Part shown: in pieces, positions 17,893 to 25,352 of the stretch | Layout of the letters: each line of letters starts with the position of its first letter | Numbering within the stretch: position 1 is the first letter of the stretch | NCBI GenBank assembly: GCA_016710075.1 | Contig: JADJLO010000026.1 | Span: 1 to 62,446 of the forward strand | Direction: 5' to 3' | Origin: Acidobacteriota bacterium | Lineage (GTDB): Bacteria; Acidobacteriota; Blastocatellia; RBC074 | Length of the DNA: 62,446 bases | Program-made: the position numbers and the translations under genes | Notes under the pieces: generated by a model | Databases searched by the model: none | The model's input: only the letters and a program-made list of their open reading frames with translations | What the model was told of the DNA's origin: nothing

Positions 17893-18027
17893 GTCGAACG
17901 TTTGGTTGTGCCGTGGCCGCTCCCATAGAATGCGGGTTGGCGGCCGCGCCGGTCCGTCAGGAACGATAAAGCGCGGCCGCCAACCCGCTACCCCATCGCG
18001 GCCATCGGTCACCAACCGCCGTTAGGG
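17893..18027 (-). repeat. attC site, long, with 18-base palindrome
   Basis: Left box gtcgaac, right box gttaggg (partner ccctaac at 18501). The outer arms are GGTTGTGCCGTGGCCG and CGGCCATCGGTCACCAACC, and the inner arms are a perfect 18-base inverted repeat at 17932-17949 and 17972-17989. Confidence 0.8.
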
Positions 18028-18082
18028 CGCCCGAGCACGAATCGTAGCGTCAAAACCTGATACCGCGCGCGCGGGGCGCGGC

Positions 18083-18463
18083 TCAGGCAGCCACGAGAAG
18101 TAGCTCGCGGTTGCGCCACTCCAAAGCGGCGAGCCCGCCGACAAGCGAGCCTTCCACGAGGAGCTGGGCCACGCCGAACCTCGATGCGTTCGAAGCGACG
18201 ATGATCGCAGTGAGTCCGCATAGAACGGCCCACAACGCGTTCGCCACTACCAAGAGCACTATGAGCGCTCGCGGCCGGACGCCTCGACGTGCAAGGGAGA
18301 ACGAGAACGTTCCGTATGCCACGTTCGCGACGCCCATGACGATCAGGAGGTCGACCGGCAACGCGTAAAGCCGGCTCAACCATCCTGAGAATGCCAGCGT
18401 GAGCGCACCGTTCAGAAGCCCGGCACTGCAGTCGATCCACAGCAACGACCTGAATACTCGCAT
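18083..18463 (-). CDS. Unknown small integral membrane protein
   Basis: The 126-residue product has four predicted membrane helices (SLLWIDCSAGLLNGALTLAF; LPVDLLIVMGVANVAYGTF; ALIVLLVVANALWAVLCGL; LLVEGSLVGGLAALEW) and a short basic C-terminal loop WRNRELLL. I do not recognise a family with certainty. Intact, ATG-initiated, single-gene cassette. Confidence 0.75.
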   Translation of the reverse strand: MRVFRSLLWIDCSAGLLNGALTLAFSGWLSRLYALPVDLLIVMGVANVAYGTFSFSLARRGVRPRALIVLLVVANALWAVLCGLTAIIVASNASRFGVAQLLVEGSLVGGLAALEWRNRELLLVAA

Positions 18464-18500
18464 GCTTGAGACTCTCCATGACGACGAACGATGTGGGTCG

Positions 18501-18597
18501 CCCTAACGTTGCGTTCACTTGCCGGACCAGCCGCAAGGAGCTTGACGTCTCGAAAAACTCTCATGCCGGCCCGGTCAAGTGCAACGCTTTGTTCGGT
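18501..18597 (-). repeat. attC site
   Basis: Left box ccctaac matches right box gttaggg at 18021. Right box gttcggt. Arms CACTTGCCGGACC and GCCGGCCCGGTCAAGTGC. Confidence 0.85.
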
Positions 18598-19364
18598 TAG
18601 CGCATTTTGAGTTCGACTTCAACGCGCTGGTGGTTCTCGGAATCGGTCGTGACCCTGGCAATGACGAACCCTTCGCGCTGCGAGCGCTCCCGCCACTCGG
18701 CGGTGAGTCGCGGGTCGTCGTCGAACTGGATCTCAGTGATGAGGCTGCCGGCCGGGCTATTCGCCCCTTCCACTTCGACGTGAATATGAGCGGGCAGGTT
18801 ACTGTGCGGGTATCCGGCCGGCCGGATCGTGCGGAGTTCGAAGCGCCCCTCGTCATTGGTCTTGAGATATCCAAAGAGTCGGGCGTGTCTGCGGTCACCC
18901 TCCATTCCGCCGATATGCGCCGCCTGGTCGGAATACCAGCCCTTGTCGCTGGTCTGATAGAAGTATATGACAACGGCCTTGACAGCCTGGCCGCGGCCAT
19001 CGACAACACGCCCCGCCACAATCAAGGCTTGTCCCGGCTCTTTCTCGGAAACGATGGTCACAGGTGATGGCTGGGCCGAATCACGGATCTGCTTGCGGAA
19101 GCGCGGCCATTCATGCGCGGTCAGGTAGGACGAGCCGGTCAAGATGGCGGTCGTTGACTTGCCCGATTCCAGCGCTGCTTTCGCCTTGTCGATGATCTGC
19201 TTCATAGCATCGGTCTCTTGGCCAGGGGGCTCGATGAATCTGGTCGCGTCGCGTTGAGCGGCTGGAGCTTGTCCGGAGACCACGCCAACCGCGACAGCCC
19301 AGCAACTGAGTGCCACCATGAGCGCGACGCTCGCTGTGATTGACGTCCATGAATGCACACGCAT
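18597..19364 (-). CDS. Intradiol ring-cleavage dioxygenase-like protein
   Basis: From ATG 19364 (MRVHSWTSITASVALMVALS) the ~255-residue product has a signal peptide. Its core is the intradiol dioxygenase beta-sandwich: IVAGRVVDGRGQAVKAVVIY, then RLFGYLKTNDEGRFELRTIRPAGYPHSNLPAHIHVEVEG. The HIH pair and the tyrosine of AGYP correspond to ferric-iron ligands of protocatechuate and hydroxyquinol dioxygenases. Secreted relatives of unknown substrate are common. The gene is intact; upstream codons back to 19502 are cassette/attC sequence and were excluded. Confidence 0.8.
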   Translation of the reverse strand: MRVHSWTSITASVALMVALSCWAVAVGVVSGQAPAAQRDATRFIEPPGQETDAMKQIIDKAKAALESGKSTTAILTGSSYLTAHEWPRFRKQIRDSAQPSPVTIVSEKEPGQALIVAGRVVDGRGQAVKAVVIYFYQTSDKGWYSDQAAHIGGMEGDRRHARLFGYLKTNDEGRFELRTIRPAGYPHSNLPAHIHVEVEGANSPAGSLITEIQFDDDPRLTAEWRERSQREGFVIARVTTDSENHQRVEVELKMR

Positions 19365-19398
19365 GGCAATTCTCCGATTTCGTCCCGGTCGCCGTTCA

Positions 19399-19452
19399 GC
19401 CGAACGACCCGTTGACCGGGGCACCGCCGTCCGCTGCATGCTGTTGTTGGGC
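19399..19452 (-). repeat. attC site, short type C-like
   Basis: Left box gccgaac, right box gttgggc (partner gcccaac at 20032). The left arm GTTGACCGGGGCACCGCCG is type C; the right arm CCGCTGCATGC is not its complement, so this may be a fusion of two attC halves. Confidence 0.6.
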
Positions 19453-19491
19453 AGCACTTCCAGGCGCTCAAGGCGCGGGTGTTTCACACTG

Positions 19492-19953
19492 CTACGCCTC
19501 ATTGTAGGCTCGCTCGAGGGCCGCTACGTCGAGCTTCACCATCGTCATCATGGCTTCCATCACGGCCTTCACCTTCGTGGGGTTCCTGTCGCGGATCAGC
19601 TCCATGAATCGCCGTGGGACAATCTGCCACGAGATGCCGAACGGATCCTTGATCCAGCCGCACTGGGTAGGCGTCGCGCCGGCATTGACGAGCTTGTCCC
19701 AATACTCGTCGACTTCCGCTTGGTCCTCGCAGTCGACATAGAGGGAGATGCCTTCGGAGAAGGTGAAGTAGGGGCCCCCGTTGTAGCCCATGAAGCCCTG
19801 ACCACCGACGACGAACTCGGCGGAGGCGATCGGACCGTCCTTGCCAGTGCGGGCGACGTTCCTGATTTGGGAGTCCGGGAACGTGGCGGTGTAAAACTCC
19901 ATGGCCGCCTCGAGCTGATCGTTGAACATCAGGAAGGGTGTCACCTTGGTCAT
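19492..19953 (-). CDS. PhnB-like VOC protein (3-demethylubiquinone methyltransferase-like fold)
   Basis: From ATG 19953 (MTKVTPFLMFNDQLEAAMEF), preceded by GGAGC, the 153-residue product has the PhnB-type VOC layout: FYTATFPDSQIRNVARTG, FVVGGQGFMGYNGGPYFTFSEGIS and VNAGATPTQCGWIKDPFGISWQIVP. A C-terminal helical tail KAVMEAMMTMVKLDVAALER is typical. The PhnB group is named after an Escherichia coli protein but its enzymes are poorly characterised. Intact. Confidence 0.9.
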   Translation of the reverse strand: MTKVTPFLMFNDQLEAAMEFYTATFPDSQIRNVARTGKDGPIASAEFVVGGQGFMGYNGGPYFTFSEGISLYVDCEDQAEVDEYWDKLVNAGATPTQCGWIKDPFGISWQIVPRRFMELIRDRNPTKVKAVMEAMMTMVKLDVAALERAYNEA

Positions 19954-20031
19954 CGGAGATGCTCCTTTTTTCGGGGGGCGATGGTAACCGAAGTTGGCGT
20001 GCCCACTCCGAGGTACGCCTGGGTACTGTCT

Positions 20032-20116
20032 GCCCAACGAACAAGTTTACCGGGCGCGTACAGAGTGAGGGAAACATCAACCCCCCGTTCGCGCTCCGCT
20101 GGAACGTACGTTAGGC
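20032..20116 (-). repeat. attC site
   Basis: Left box gcccaac, right box gttaggc, arms TTTACCGGGCGCG and CGCGCTCCGCTGGAAC; close to type B. Confidence 0.85.
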
Positions 20117-20502
20117 GGTATCGTGATTGGAAAACATGCTTATCACCTGGGCAATCAGGCACAACACGAATCCCAGCAAAGTCGCCAGAGTGAAGCACTG
20201 TTTTACCTCGAACACTAGTAACTCTACAGTAATTAAACTCGTCAGCAAATACTTTTCGTAATAATGCTCAAAGAACAGTTGTCCGACAAAGAATCCGAGT
20301 ATTGAGATCAGGACCAGTATTCCCATCAAGTGCCGGTATCGTCCGCGATTCTTCCTGCTGAAAACCATGACGACGAATACTGCAAACTCAGCTATCAGCA
20401 GAATGCCAACGACGCAGAGCCATAGTATTACATTAAAGGGGGGGGAGGAATCGTAAACTCGTAAAGATATGCGAATTGGTTAATTTCAAACACGGCTGTC
20501 AT
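20111..20502 (-). pseudogene. Unknown membrane protein, frameshift in a C8 run
   Basis: The frame ending at the TAA in the attC right box reads back without stop to a run of eight C (20437-20444 on the plus strand as G). With nine C it continues upstream to ATG 20502, giving MTAVFEINQFAYLYEFTIPP followed by helices VILWLCVVGILLIAEFAVFV, LMGILVLISILGFFVGQLFF and CFTLATLLGFVLCLIAQVIS. I infer one ~130-residue protein with three to four membrane segments; the missing base may be a sequencing error. No family recognised. Confidence 0.6.
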
Positions 20503-20535
20503 TTTGATTCGCTGTGGTACATCAAGGTGCCAATA

Positions 20536-20626
20536 GCCTAACGATTGAATTAAGCGGTAGCCGCCGCGAATAAGTCCAGTTTAAACAATTTGCGACGCGG
20601 CAGTCCGCTTGAATGAATTGTTAGGC
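20536..20626 (-). repeat. attC site
   Basis: Left box gcctaac, right box gttaggc, arms GAATTAAGCGG and CCGCTTGAATG. Confidence 0.85.
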
Positions 20627-20647
20627 CGACGACGAGCGGTTTGCTGA

Positions 20648-20803
20648 TTATGGTTGAGCCTTGGGCTGCCCCAAATGTTGCCCAAACTTGTAACCAGCAG
20701 ATGCAATCTTGATAACGGTGAACACGGCAAGCATTCCGAGGACAATAGCAATTATTGCGATGAGGGTCTTCTTATTATGACGGACTCCGTATCGGTTAAG
20801 GGT
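20648..20803 (-). CDS. Possible small membrane protein, start unclear
   Basis: A minus-strand frame ending TAA at 20648 reads NRYGVRHNKKTLIAIIAIVL, GMLAVFTVIKIASAGYKFGQ, then HLGQPKAQP. It has one strong hydrophobic helix and basic N-terminus. There is no ATG upstream of the methionine at residue ~20 before a stop near 20812, so either the start is non-canonical or a frameshift removed it. It is the only candidate gene in this ~270-base cassette. Confidence 0.4.
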   Translation of the reverse strand, partial: TLNRYGVRHNKKTLIAIIAIVLGMLAVFTVIKIASAGYKFGQHLGQPKAQP

Positions 20804-20897
20804 TGACGATGAACTACGTTAGAATAATGACTGATTTGACGACATTGCCAAACGTAACCATGACTTTGGTAAGGTCGTCGCGGGACGTAAATAAGAG

Positions 20898-20985
20898 GGC
20901 TAACGATCAGTTGACCGGGACACCGCCGTCCGCAATGGATCGACCTGGAAGACGGCGGTGCCTCCGGTCAAACGAAAAGTTAGGC
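20898..20985 (-). repeat. attC site, type C
   Basis: Left box ggctaac, right box gttaggc, arms GTTGACCGGGACACCGCCGTC and GACGGCGGTGCCTCCGGTCAAAC. Confidence 0.85.
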
Positions 20986-21085
20986 ACTGGAACCGTCGCA
21001 AAGCACAATCGCCATCAATATCTCTATAATCGAACGACCCACATTTTAGGCCCATATATTGGCAATATCAGTATCTGGCGGATCG

Positions 21086-21449
21086 CTACTTCTTTTTGTC
21101 AAAGGCATCTATCAAAGTCGCTGGGGCGCAGCGCCGCCAAGATTCTTGAACAAGATTCTGTAAATCTCTTTCGCCCACGGTTGATAACCGAACCAACATA
21201 TACGGATATTTTTGATAATGATCAGTGATGAAGTAGGTCTCTGGGTCTGTTCCCATCAATGCCTCTCGCTCATCAATCGAAATATTGATTACTATCGATT
21301 CTCCGCTTTGGTGAAGCCGCACAAAAAGTTTTTTCCGCACAAAAAATGCCGGAGTACCATATGAAGTTCCCTCCAAGGCGTCTGGCAGCCCCTGGGCGAC
21401 ATTTTGCACGATTTCCCAAGTCGCCCCTTTCTTTTTCAGTGCGGCCCAT
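21086..21449 (-). CDS. MmcQ/YjbR-family DNA-binding-like protein
   Basis: The frame WEIVQNVAQGLPDALEGTSY, GTPAFFVRKKLFVRLHQSGE, then MLVRLSTVGERDLQNLVQES is the MmcQ/YjbR domain (cyclic mixed fold, ~115 residues). These proteins are widespread and bind DNA weakly or act as accessory factors; role unknown. An ATG at 21449 lies one frame off, just upstream of an A5/G4-rich stretch, so the true start probably needs one indel there. The C-terminus APATLIDAFDKKK is intact. Confidence 0.75.
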
Positions 21450-21471
21450 ATCGGTAATACAAAGTTGGAAT

Positions 21472-21560
21472 ACCTAACGACACCGTTCACCGGGCCGCCG
21501 CCCTTCGATCCGCTTACCAACGAAGCCGGGCGGCGGCTCCGGTAGAACGAAGAGTTAGGC
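21472..21560 (-). repeat. attC site, type D
   Basis: Left box acctaac, right box gttaggc, arms TTCACCGGGCCGCCGCCCTTC and GGGCGGCGGCTCCGGTAGAAC; nearly the same sequence as attC 35795. Confidence 0.9.
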
Positions 21561-21597
21561 CAGAAAATCATGGCCATAGGCATTGGCAATTGGCCCG

Positions 21598-21783
21598 CTA
21601 AGATCCACAGTGGCCACCATTCGAAGCCGCCCGACACGCCCAACCGTGGCCACATTCCTCACACGCACTTTCCATCGCAGGCGTGTCCCATTTCCTTTCG
21701 CCGTTCACCGATGCAAGCCACGGAGGCCACCAATCGAAGCCCTGTCCCATCGCCATTGAACCAAAAGCCACTTGGCGATGCAT
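21598..21783 (-). CDS. Doubtful small ORF with WWP motif
   Basis: The frame reads MHRQVAFGSMAMGQGFDWWP and later CEECGHGWACR. A second GF-E/D-WWP segment occurs ~110 bases further on in another frame. It lies between the stop of the 21817 gene and its attC and may be a second gene of the cassette or merely 3' sequence. No family recognised. Confidence 0.3.
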   Translation of the reverse strand: MHRQVAFGSMAMGQGFDWWPPWLASVNGERKWDTPAMESACEECGHGWACRAASNGGHCGS

Positions 21784-21816
21784 CCGCAGCGAGCCCGCAG
21801 CATCACTGGGCCACTT

Positions 21817-22052
21817 TTAGCCTTGACGTATTGCCGGGCAACGCCAAGCTCCCCAGCCAAACAAGAGAGCGAGCAATGGGAAGACAACGGCGCCTACATA
21901 CGCGCCTTGACGCCGACGCGTGTCGCACGGAGCCCGTTCGTCACATAGAGGAGTCGCGCCATATAGAACACAAAGAACGCGCTTGCCAATGCAAGGAAAG
22001 TCGCAATTAAGCCCATTATCACAGAGCGCATCTGACGTGCGGTTACAGCCAT
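21817..22052 (-). pseudogene. Unknown two-helix membrane protein, one frameshift
   Basis: ATG 22052 follows a perfect AGGAGGTGAT ribosome binding site. The frame MAVTARQMRSVIMGLIATFL, ASAFFVFYMARLLYVTNGLR stops at GVKARM; one base less at AAGGCGCG continues it as YVGAVVFPLLALLFGWGAWR CPAIRQG to TAA 21817. I infer a ~78-residue protein with two membrane helices separated by a basic loop. Function unknown. Confidence 0.6.
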
Positions 22053-22066
22053 ATCACCTCCTCTAA
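22040..22066 (-). promoter_or_regulatory. strong ribosome binding site for the 22052 start
   Basis: On the minus strand the sequence reads GAGGAGGTGATATGGC, an exact match to the anti-Shine-Dalgarno core at ideal spacing. It supports the start at 22052 although the frame is later broken. Confidence 0.6.
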
Positions 22067-22096
22067 CAAAGTGCCCATTTCGATTTTATCGACACG

Positions 22097-22154
22097 GCCT
22101 AACGCCTGAGTTAGGCCGCCACGATGCGGGGTCGGCTTGAACGAATTGTTAGGC
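22097..22154 (-). repeat. attC site, short (58 bases)
   Basis: Left box gcctaac, right box gttaggc; the left arm itself contains gttaggc at 22110-22116 (gcctgagttaggccg), pairing with CGGCTTGAAC. Confidence 0.85.
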
Positions 22155-22528
22155 CGCACGTCGTGAGGCCCAGTACGAAATTATGCCCAAGAAAATGGCC
22201 GCAAGAGCAATCCAGTCAGCGACTACTACGCGACGTATGGAGGCATTGTGCGGCTCAGACAGCATAGCAATAACCAGGAAAGACAACACGCTCAGCGTAG
22301 CAATTGTGAAAGCTGATATTTGCAGAGGTGGCTTGAATGCTGCGTAGCAAAAGCCACCAATGATTCCAAAGAAGAAGCTGCGATGACGAAGAAGAATCTC
22401 AAGGTCAGGACTCAGGTTTTGTATACCGTACAAAGATGACGATTGCCACCTAGCACACCTACAACAGGCAAGAAGTGTATGACTCCGACGAATAACAAAG
22501 AGAATGTGACAATTTTCTTAGTGATCAC
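22149..22528 (-). pseudogene. Small membrane protein, frameshifted, GTG start
   Basis: A GTG start at 22528 preceded by AAGGAA begins VITKKIVTFSLLFVGVIHFL PVVGVLGG; after one indel near 22440-22450 it continues SSLYGIQNLSPDLEILLRHR, SFFFGIIGGFCYAAF and ends in the attC right box with TAA. Four hydrophobic helices. The pattern LYGI...P-x-LEILLRHRS-x-xFG matches a family of ~120-residue membrane proteins that is usually mislabelled phosphopantetheine adenylyltransferase in annotations; true function unknown. Confidence 0.65.
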
Positions 22529-22546
22529 GATGATTTCCTTCGTGCG

Positions 22547-22604
22547 GCCTAACGCTTCAATTCAGCGGCGAGCGTAGCGAGTCCGCGGCAATTGACTGTT
22601 AGCA
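22547..22604 (-). repeat. attC site, short, right box gttagca
   Basis: Left box gcctaac, right box gttagca, arms AATTCAGCGG and CCGCGGCAATT. The unusual right box is matched by tgctaac at 23159. Confidence 0.85.
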
Positions 22605-22636
22605 CTTTCTACATGCAATGACCTTGCGTGTTCAAA

Positions 22637-23116
22637 CTACTTCAAAGGCTGCATCAATGCGATGCGATTGCCTTCACTATCTTGAATTTCTGCGACGTAA
22701 GAATACTCGCCGGCTTTAGTCTTTGGGAAAAGAATCTTCGCACCCGCTGACTGCGCGCGTTTCAAAGTCTCGTCGATGTCTTCAGTGCGCAAATAGATCA
22801 GCGTGCCGTTGAGAGACGGTTGGTAGACCTCACCTCGCGCTAGCGAGCCGGTTATTCCAGCTCCATCCATTTCGAAAGGCAACATCGCCATTTCATTGCC
22901 GTGGATTTCTTCGAGCTGAAAGTCAAAGCCAAACACTCTTTCGTAAAACATCATGGCTCGCTTCATGTCCAGGACTGGAATCTCAAAGTACAGCGCAGGG
23001 TTGTTTTTTGTCGACATCATTTTGGACCCGGTAGTCGAACAAGCTGCAATTACCAATGCAATCAGAACAAGCACCCATGCCGCTAAGCTCTTTGCAGATG
23101 AGTTTCGGTTGGTCAT
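22637..23116 (-). CDS. VOC-family lipoprotein
   Basis: The 159-residue product has a lipoprotein signal (LAAWVLVLIALVIAAC, cysteine at ~26 as lipidation site) followed by one VOC domain: ALYFEIPVLDMKRAMMFYER VFGFDF, TLIYLRTEDIDETLKRAQSA GAKILFPKT and YVAEIQDSEGNRIALMQP. Secreted glyoxalase-fold proteins with a lipid anchor are rare, which makes this cassette worth note. Intact. Confidence 0.85.
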   Translation of the reverse strand: MTNRNSSAKSLAAWVLVLIALVIAACSTTGSKMMSTKNNPALYFEIPVLDMKRAMMFYERVFGFDFQLEEIHGNEMAMLPFEMDGAGITGSLARGEVYQPSLNGTLIYLRTEDIDETLKRAQSAGAKILFPKTKAGEYSYVAEIQDSEGNRIALMQPLK

Positions 23117-23158
23117 TTTCCGGCTGCAACTTTAGCTAAATACGATGGCTAATGATAG

Positions 23159-23178
23159 TGCTAACGCCTGAGTTAGGC
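23159..23178 (-). repeat. collapsed attC (20 bases)
   Basis: tgctaac, five bases, then gttaggc. Left box matches gttagca (22598), so it is a genuine cassette border, but no hairpin body remains. Confidence 0.7.
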
Positions 23179-23197
23179 GGCGCCCTCTAGCCATTGA

Positions 23198-23587
23198 TCA
23201 ATCGTGGTCAATGTCGATCCGTCGCTGCGCCACATGCCACAACACCCCTGAGGGATCAGTCACGTAGGCAATGCGCAGCCCCCATGGCTGTAGTGCCGGA
23301 GCTTTGGGAGGAGCCACACCAAATTTGCTGGGAAGATCAAGCGACTGGATGTGACTCCACCATGCGTCAAGGTCATCAACCATGAGTTGCATCATGAAGT
23401 TCTCAGCCCACTCTTTCTGGAAGTAGGGCTGAAGGAGAAATTCGCCGCGTCCGATACGGAATATCGCGACACTCGCATCAAGAAGCTTCTCGAAGCCTAG
23501 CGTCTCGTAGAAGCGCTTAGATAACGCAAAGTCTTTGGCTGGAAGGAACGGTCGTGGAAGTTCACCCCCGGTGGGCACCATGCTCAT
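23198..23587 (-). CDS. VOC-family (glyoxalase-fold) protein
   Basis: The 129-residue product starts MSMVPTGGELPRPFLPAKDF and has SKRFYETLGFEKLLDASVAI, FMMQLMVDDLDAWWSHIQSL and the terminal LRIAYVTDPSGVLWHVAQR. The last strand has H where most VOC enzymes have the metal-binding glutamate, so the metal site may be altered. Intact single-gene cassette; possible in-frame start M3. Confidence 0.85.
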   Translation of the reverse strand: MSMVPTGGELPRPFLPAKDFALSKRFYETLGFEKLLDASVAIFRIGRGEFLLQPYFQKEWAENFMMQLMVDDLDAWWSHIQSLDLPSKFGVAPPKAPALQPWGLRIAYVTDPSGVLWHVAQRRIDIDHD

Positions 23588-23625
23588 TCTGTCTCTCCTT
23601 CAACATTCCGAAACTTCGTCCAGCC

Positions 23626-23713
23626 GCCTAACGACAAGTTTACCGGGGCGCCGCTGTCCGCAAAGGTTTTATCGAGAAGACGGCGGTGCCTCCGGTCGAA
23701 CGTTGAGTTAGGC
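23626..23713 (-). repeat. attC site, type C
   Basis: Left box gcctaac, right box gttaggc, arms GTTTACCGGGGCGCCGCTGTC and GACGGCGGTGCCTCCGGTCGAAC. Confidence 0.9.
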
Positions 23714-23763
23714 CAGGGTATTCCTTTTTGCCTTTGCACGCAGAAATAGTCAAGCGGATTTTT

Positions 23764-24669
23764 CTAAACGTTGCGTGGGGCTATATACAGATCATTATGG
23801 GCAATGTCGAAGATGATATTGAACTGCTTTAGTATTTCACTGCCGATGACGCTCATTTTCTGTGCCCCAATGGCGCCAGCAAAGAAGCCTGCGGGCACAT
23901 TTGAAAGCTTAGCACTCCCAAGTACAAATACTGGCAGGATGCCCTTTTTCACTTTTATTGTGTTTCCAAACGAGTCCTTCAAGCTGGCTTCATCGGTGAT
24001 CCTGATTTTTCCGCCTACTCCAGCGTTAGAGGCGAAGGCATCGTCCAAAAGAATTCCTCCGGAATAGCCGGAATGAATGAGAAATTTGTTGGTATAGGTC
24101 TTACCTTCAATCAGGCAGCTGCCTTGGACAAGAAGCTGGCCATCTTGGTTTTCTATTTTGAGGCGCTCGTACTTTTCCACTTTGCGAGGGAGTTTTTCAT
24201 GAAGCGCGATGCGGTCATGATCGAAGTCTATTTCAACAATCAGATTCTGAAAGAAATCAAGGCCAAACTTACCATCTGTATCTTTACCAGAATTTTTGTC
24301 CTCCCAAATGTCAATGTTGTTGCGCTGTAGGTCACCAATTTGAATTTGGTTTCCCTTGCTGAATCGTGAATCTGCCTCGCCTCCCCAGGACTTCACTTTA
24401 TTAGCGCCCGTGAATTTGATGCTCTTTGATTTTCGCACCGCGTCCTCGGTTAACGTCACATCCCTCGCTGCCGTATGCAACATAAGATTCAACGTTTCAG
24501 TGCCGTTGAGCACTGCGCTTACGACAATGTTGTTGTAAGCGGTAAGTGTAAATGGGATATCGCTCTCCCCATTATCGGCTTGTGCGACAGGGAAAGTTTG
24601 ATTCGTACCGCCAATTAAAAGCAGGCTAGCTAACGTAGCAACGGCGAACAGTTGATGTAAGCGATGCAT
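23764..24669 (-). CDS. Retropepsin-like protein lacking the catalytic aspartates
   Basis: ATG 24669 (MHRLHQLFAVATLASLLLIG) is preceded by AAAGGGAAA and gives a ~301-residue secreted protein. It has two repeats with the layout of the bacterial aspartyl-protease (retropepsin) domain: LNGTETLNLMLHTAARDVTL and the second IEGKTYTNKFLIHSGYSGGI. In active members the motif is L-x-x-D-T/S-G; here both aspartates are replaced by histidine (LMLHTA, FLIHSG). The hydrophobic psi-loop partners FGLDFFQNLIVEIDFDHDRI and VIGSEILKQFNIIFDIAHND are kept. It is probably a non-proteolytic binding protein. Confidence 0.75.
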   Translation of the reverse strand: MHRLHQLFAVATLASLLLIGGTNQTFPVAQADNGESDIPFTLTAYNNIVVSAVLNGTETLNLMLHTAARDVTLTEDAVRKSKSIKFTGANKVKSWGGEADSRFSKGNQIQIGDLQRNNIDIWEDKNSGKDTDGKFGLDFFQNLIVEIDFDHDRIALHEKLPRKVEKYERLKIENQDGQLLVQGSCLIEGKTYTNKFLIHSGYSGGILLDDAFASNAGVGGKIRITDEASLKDSFGNTIKVKKGILPVFVLGSAKLSNVPAGFFAGAIGAQKMSVIGSEILKQFNIIFDIAHNDLYIAPRNV

Positions 24670-24711
24670 GAGAGATTTCCCTTTGCAATTATTTGAAGAG
24701 GTGCTACATAG

Positions 24712-24810
24712 GCCTAACGTCATGCCGCTCCTCCGCGAGCGGCGCTCACTACCGCTCCGAGTCAGCGCTGACTCACTGCGGCCGTTCGTCGGCTGCAGCG
24801 GCTATTAGGC
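24712..24810 (-). repeat. attC site, right box attaggc
   Basis: Left box gcctaac, right box attaggc (A for the invariant G), GC-rich arms CCGCTCCTCCGCGAGC... and ...GGCTGCAGCGGC. Confidence 0.7.
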
Positions 24811-25212
24811 TGCCGTTCGCCGGATAATCTCCTGCCATGCGATGTAGTTGCCATCGGCGTTCTTGGTGCTCGATCCGAACACTTCGACAGTCTCGGCGCT
24901 TGAACGATAGCTCGCCTCGACAAACGCGTCGCCGACCTTGAGGTGATAGTGGCAATAGGCGTCGAAGATATATCCGTGGCCGACGGGCGTGCCTGACACA
25001 TCCACTCGGAAGATGTGTGGCGCAACCCAGGTCATGGTGAAACGCGCGTCCGTGACCGTGCCGTCATCGAATTGGTGTTTGAAGACGATCTCGAAACCGT
25101 TTGCAGTCGAAAGACTGGTCTGCTGGACTCTGTAGGCCAAAGACTTTCCAGCGGAATCATGCCAGGTCCCAGCCCCCTCGTACGTCCCGAGGAATCGTTC
25201 GATATCGTTCAC
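24805..25212 (-). CDS. Unknown protein, beta-barrel-like
   Basis: The 135-residue product reads MNDIERFLGTYEGAGTWHDS, AYRVQQTSLSTANGFEIVFK, FRVDVSGTPVGHGYIFDAYC and ends EIIRRTAA with TAA in the attC right box. Alternating hydrophobic strands and the opening F-L-G-x-Y/W-x-G-x-G-x-W pattern recall lipocalin-like barrels of the DUF1579/THAP4 kind, but I would not assign it. Cytoplasmic, intact. Confidence 0.7.
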   Translation of the reverse strand: MNDIERFLGTYEGAGTWHDSAGKSLAYRVQQTSLSTANGFEIVFKHQFDDGTVTDARFTMTWVAPHIFRVDVSGTPVGHGYIFDAYCHYHLKVGDAFVEASYRSSAETVEVFGSSTKNADGNYIAWQEIIRRTAA

Positions 25213-25237
25213 GGGAATCCCCCACTGAAGTCTTGCA

Positions 25238-25325
25238 GCCTAACAACACGTTCACCGGGCGTGGCCGTGTGACCGTGATTTACGCACCGCCTGACGGCCA
25301 CGCTCCGGTGCAATGGATGTTCGGC
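25238..25325 (-). repeat. attC site, type B
   Basis: Left box gcctaac, right box gttcggc (partner gccgaac at 26437), arms GTTCACCGGGCGTGGCCG and ACGGCCACGCTCCGGTGCAAT. Confidence 0.9.
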
Positions 25326-25352
25326 GTGTTTGCACGATACCATTCGAGCCTG

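Noticed and set aside
19318..20193. Plus-strand reading frame of 291 codons
   Set aside because: Antisense to the PhnB-like gene and crosses an attC; no domain seen.
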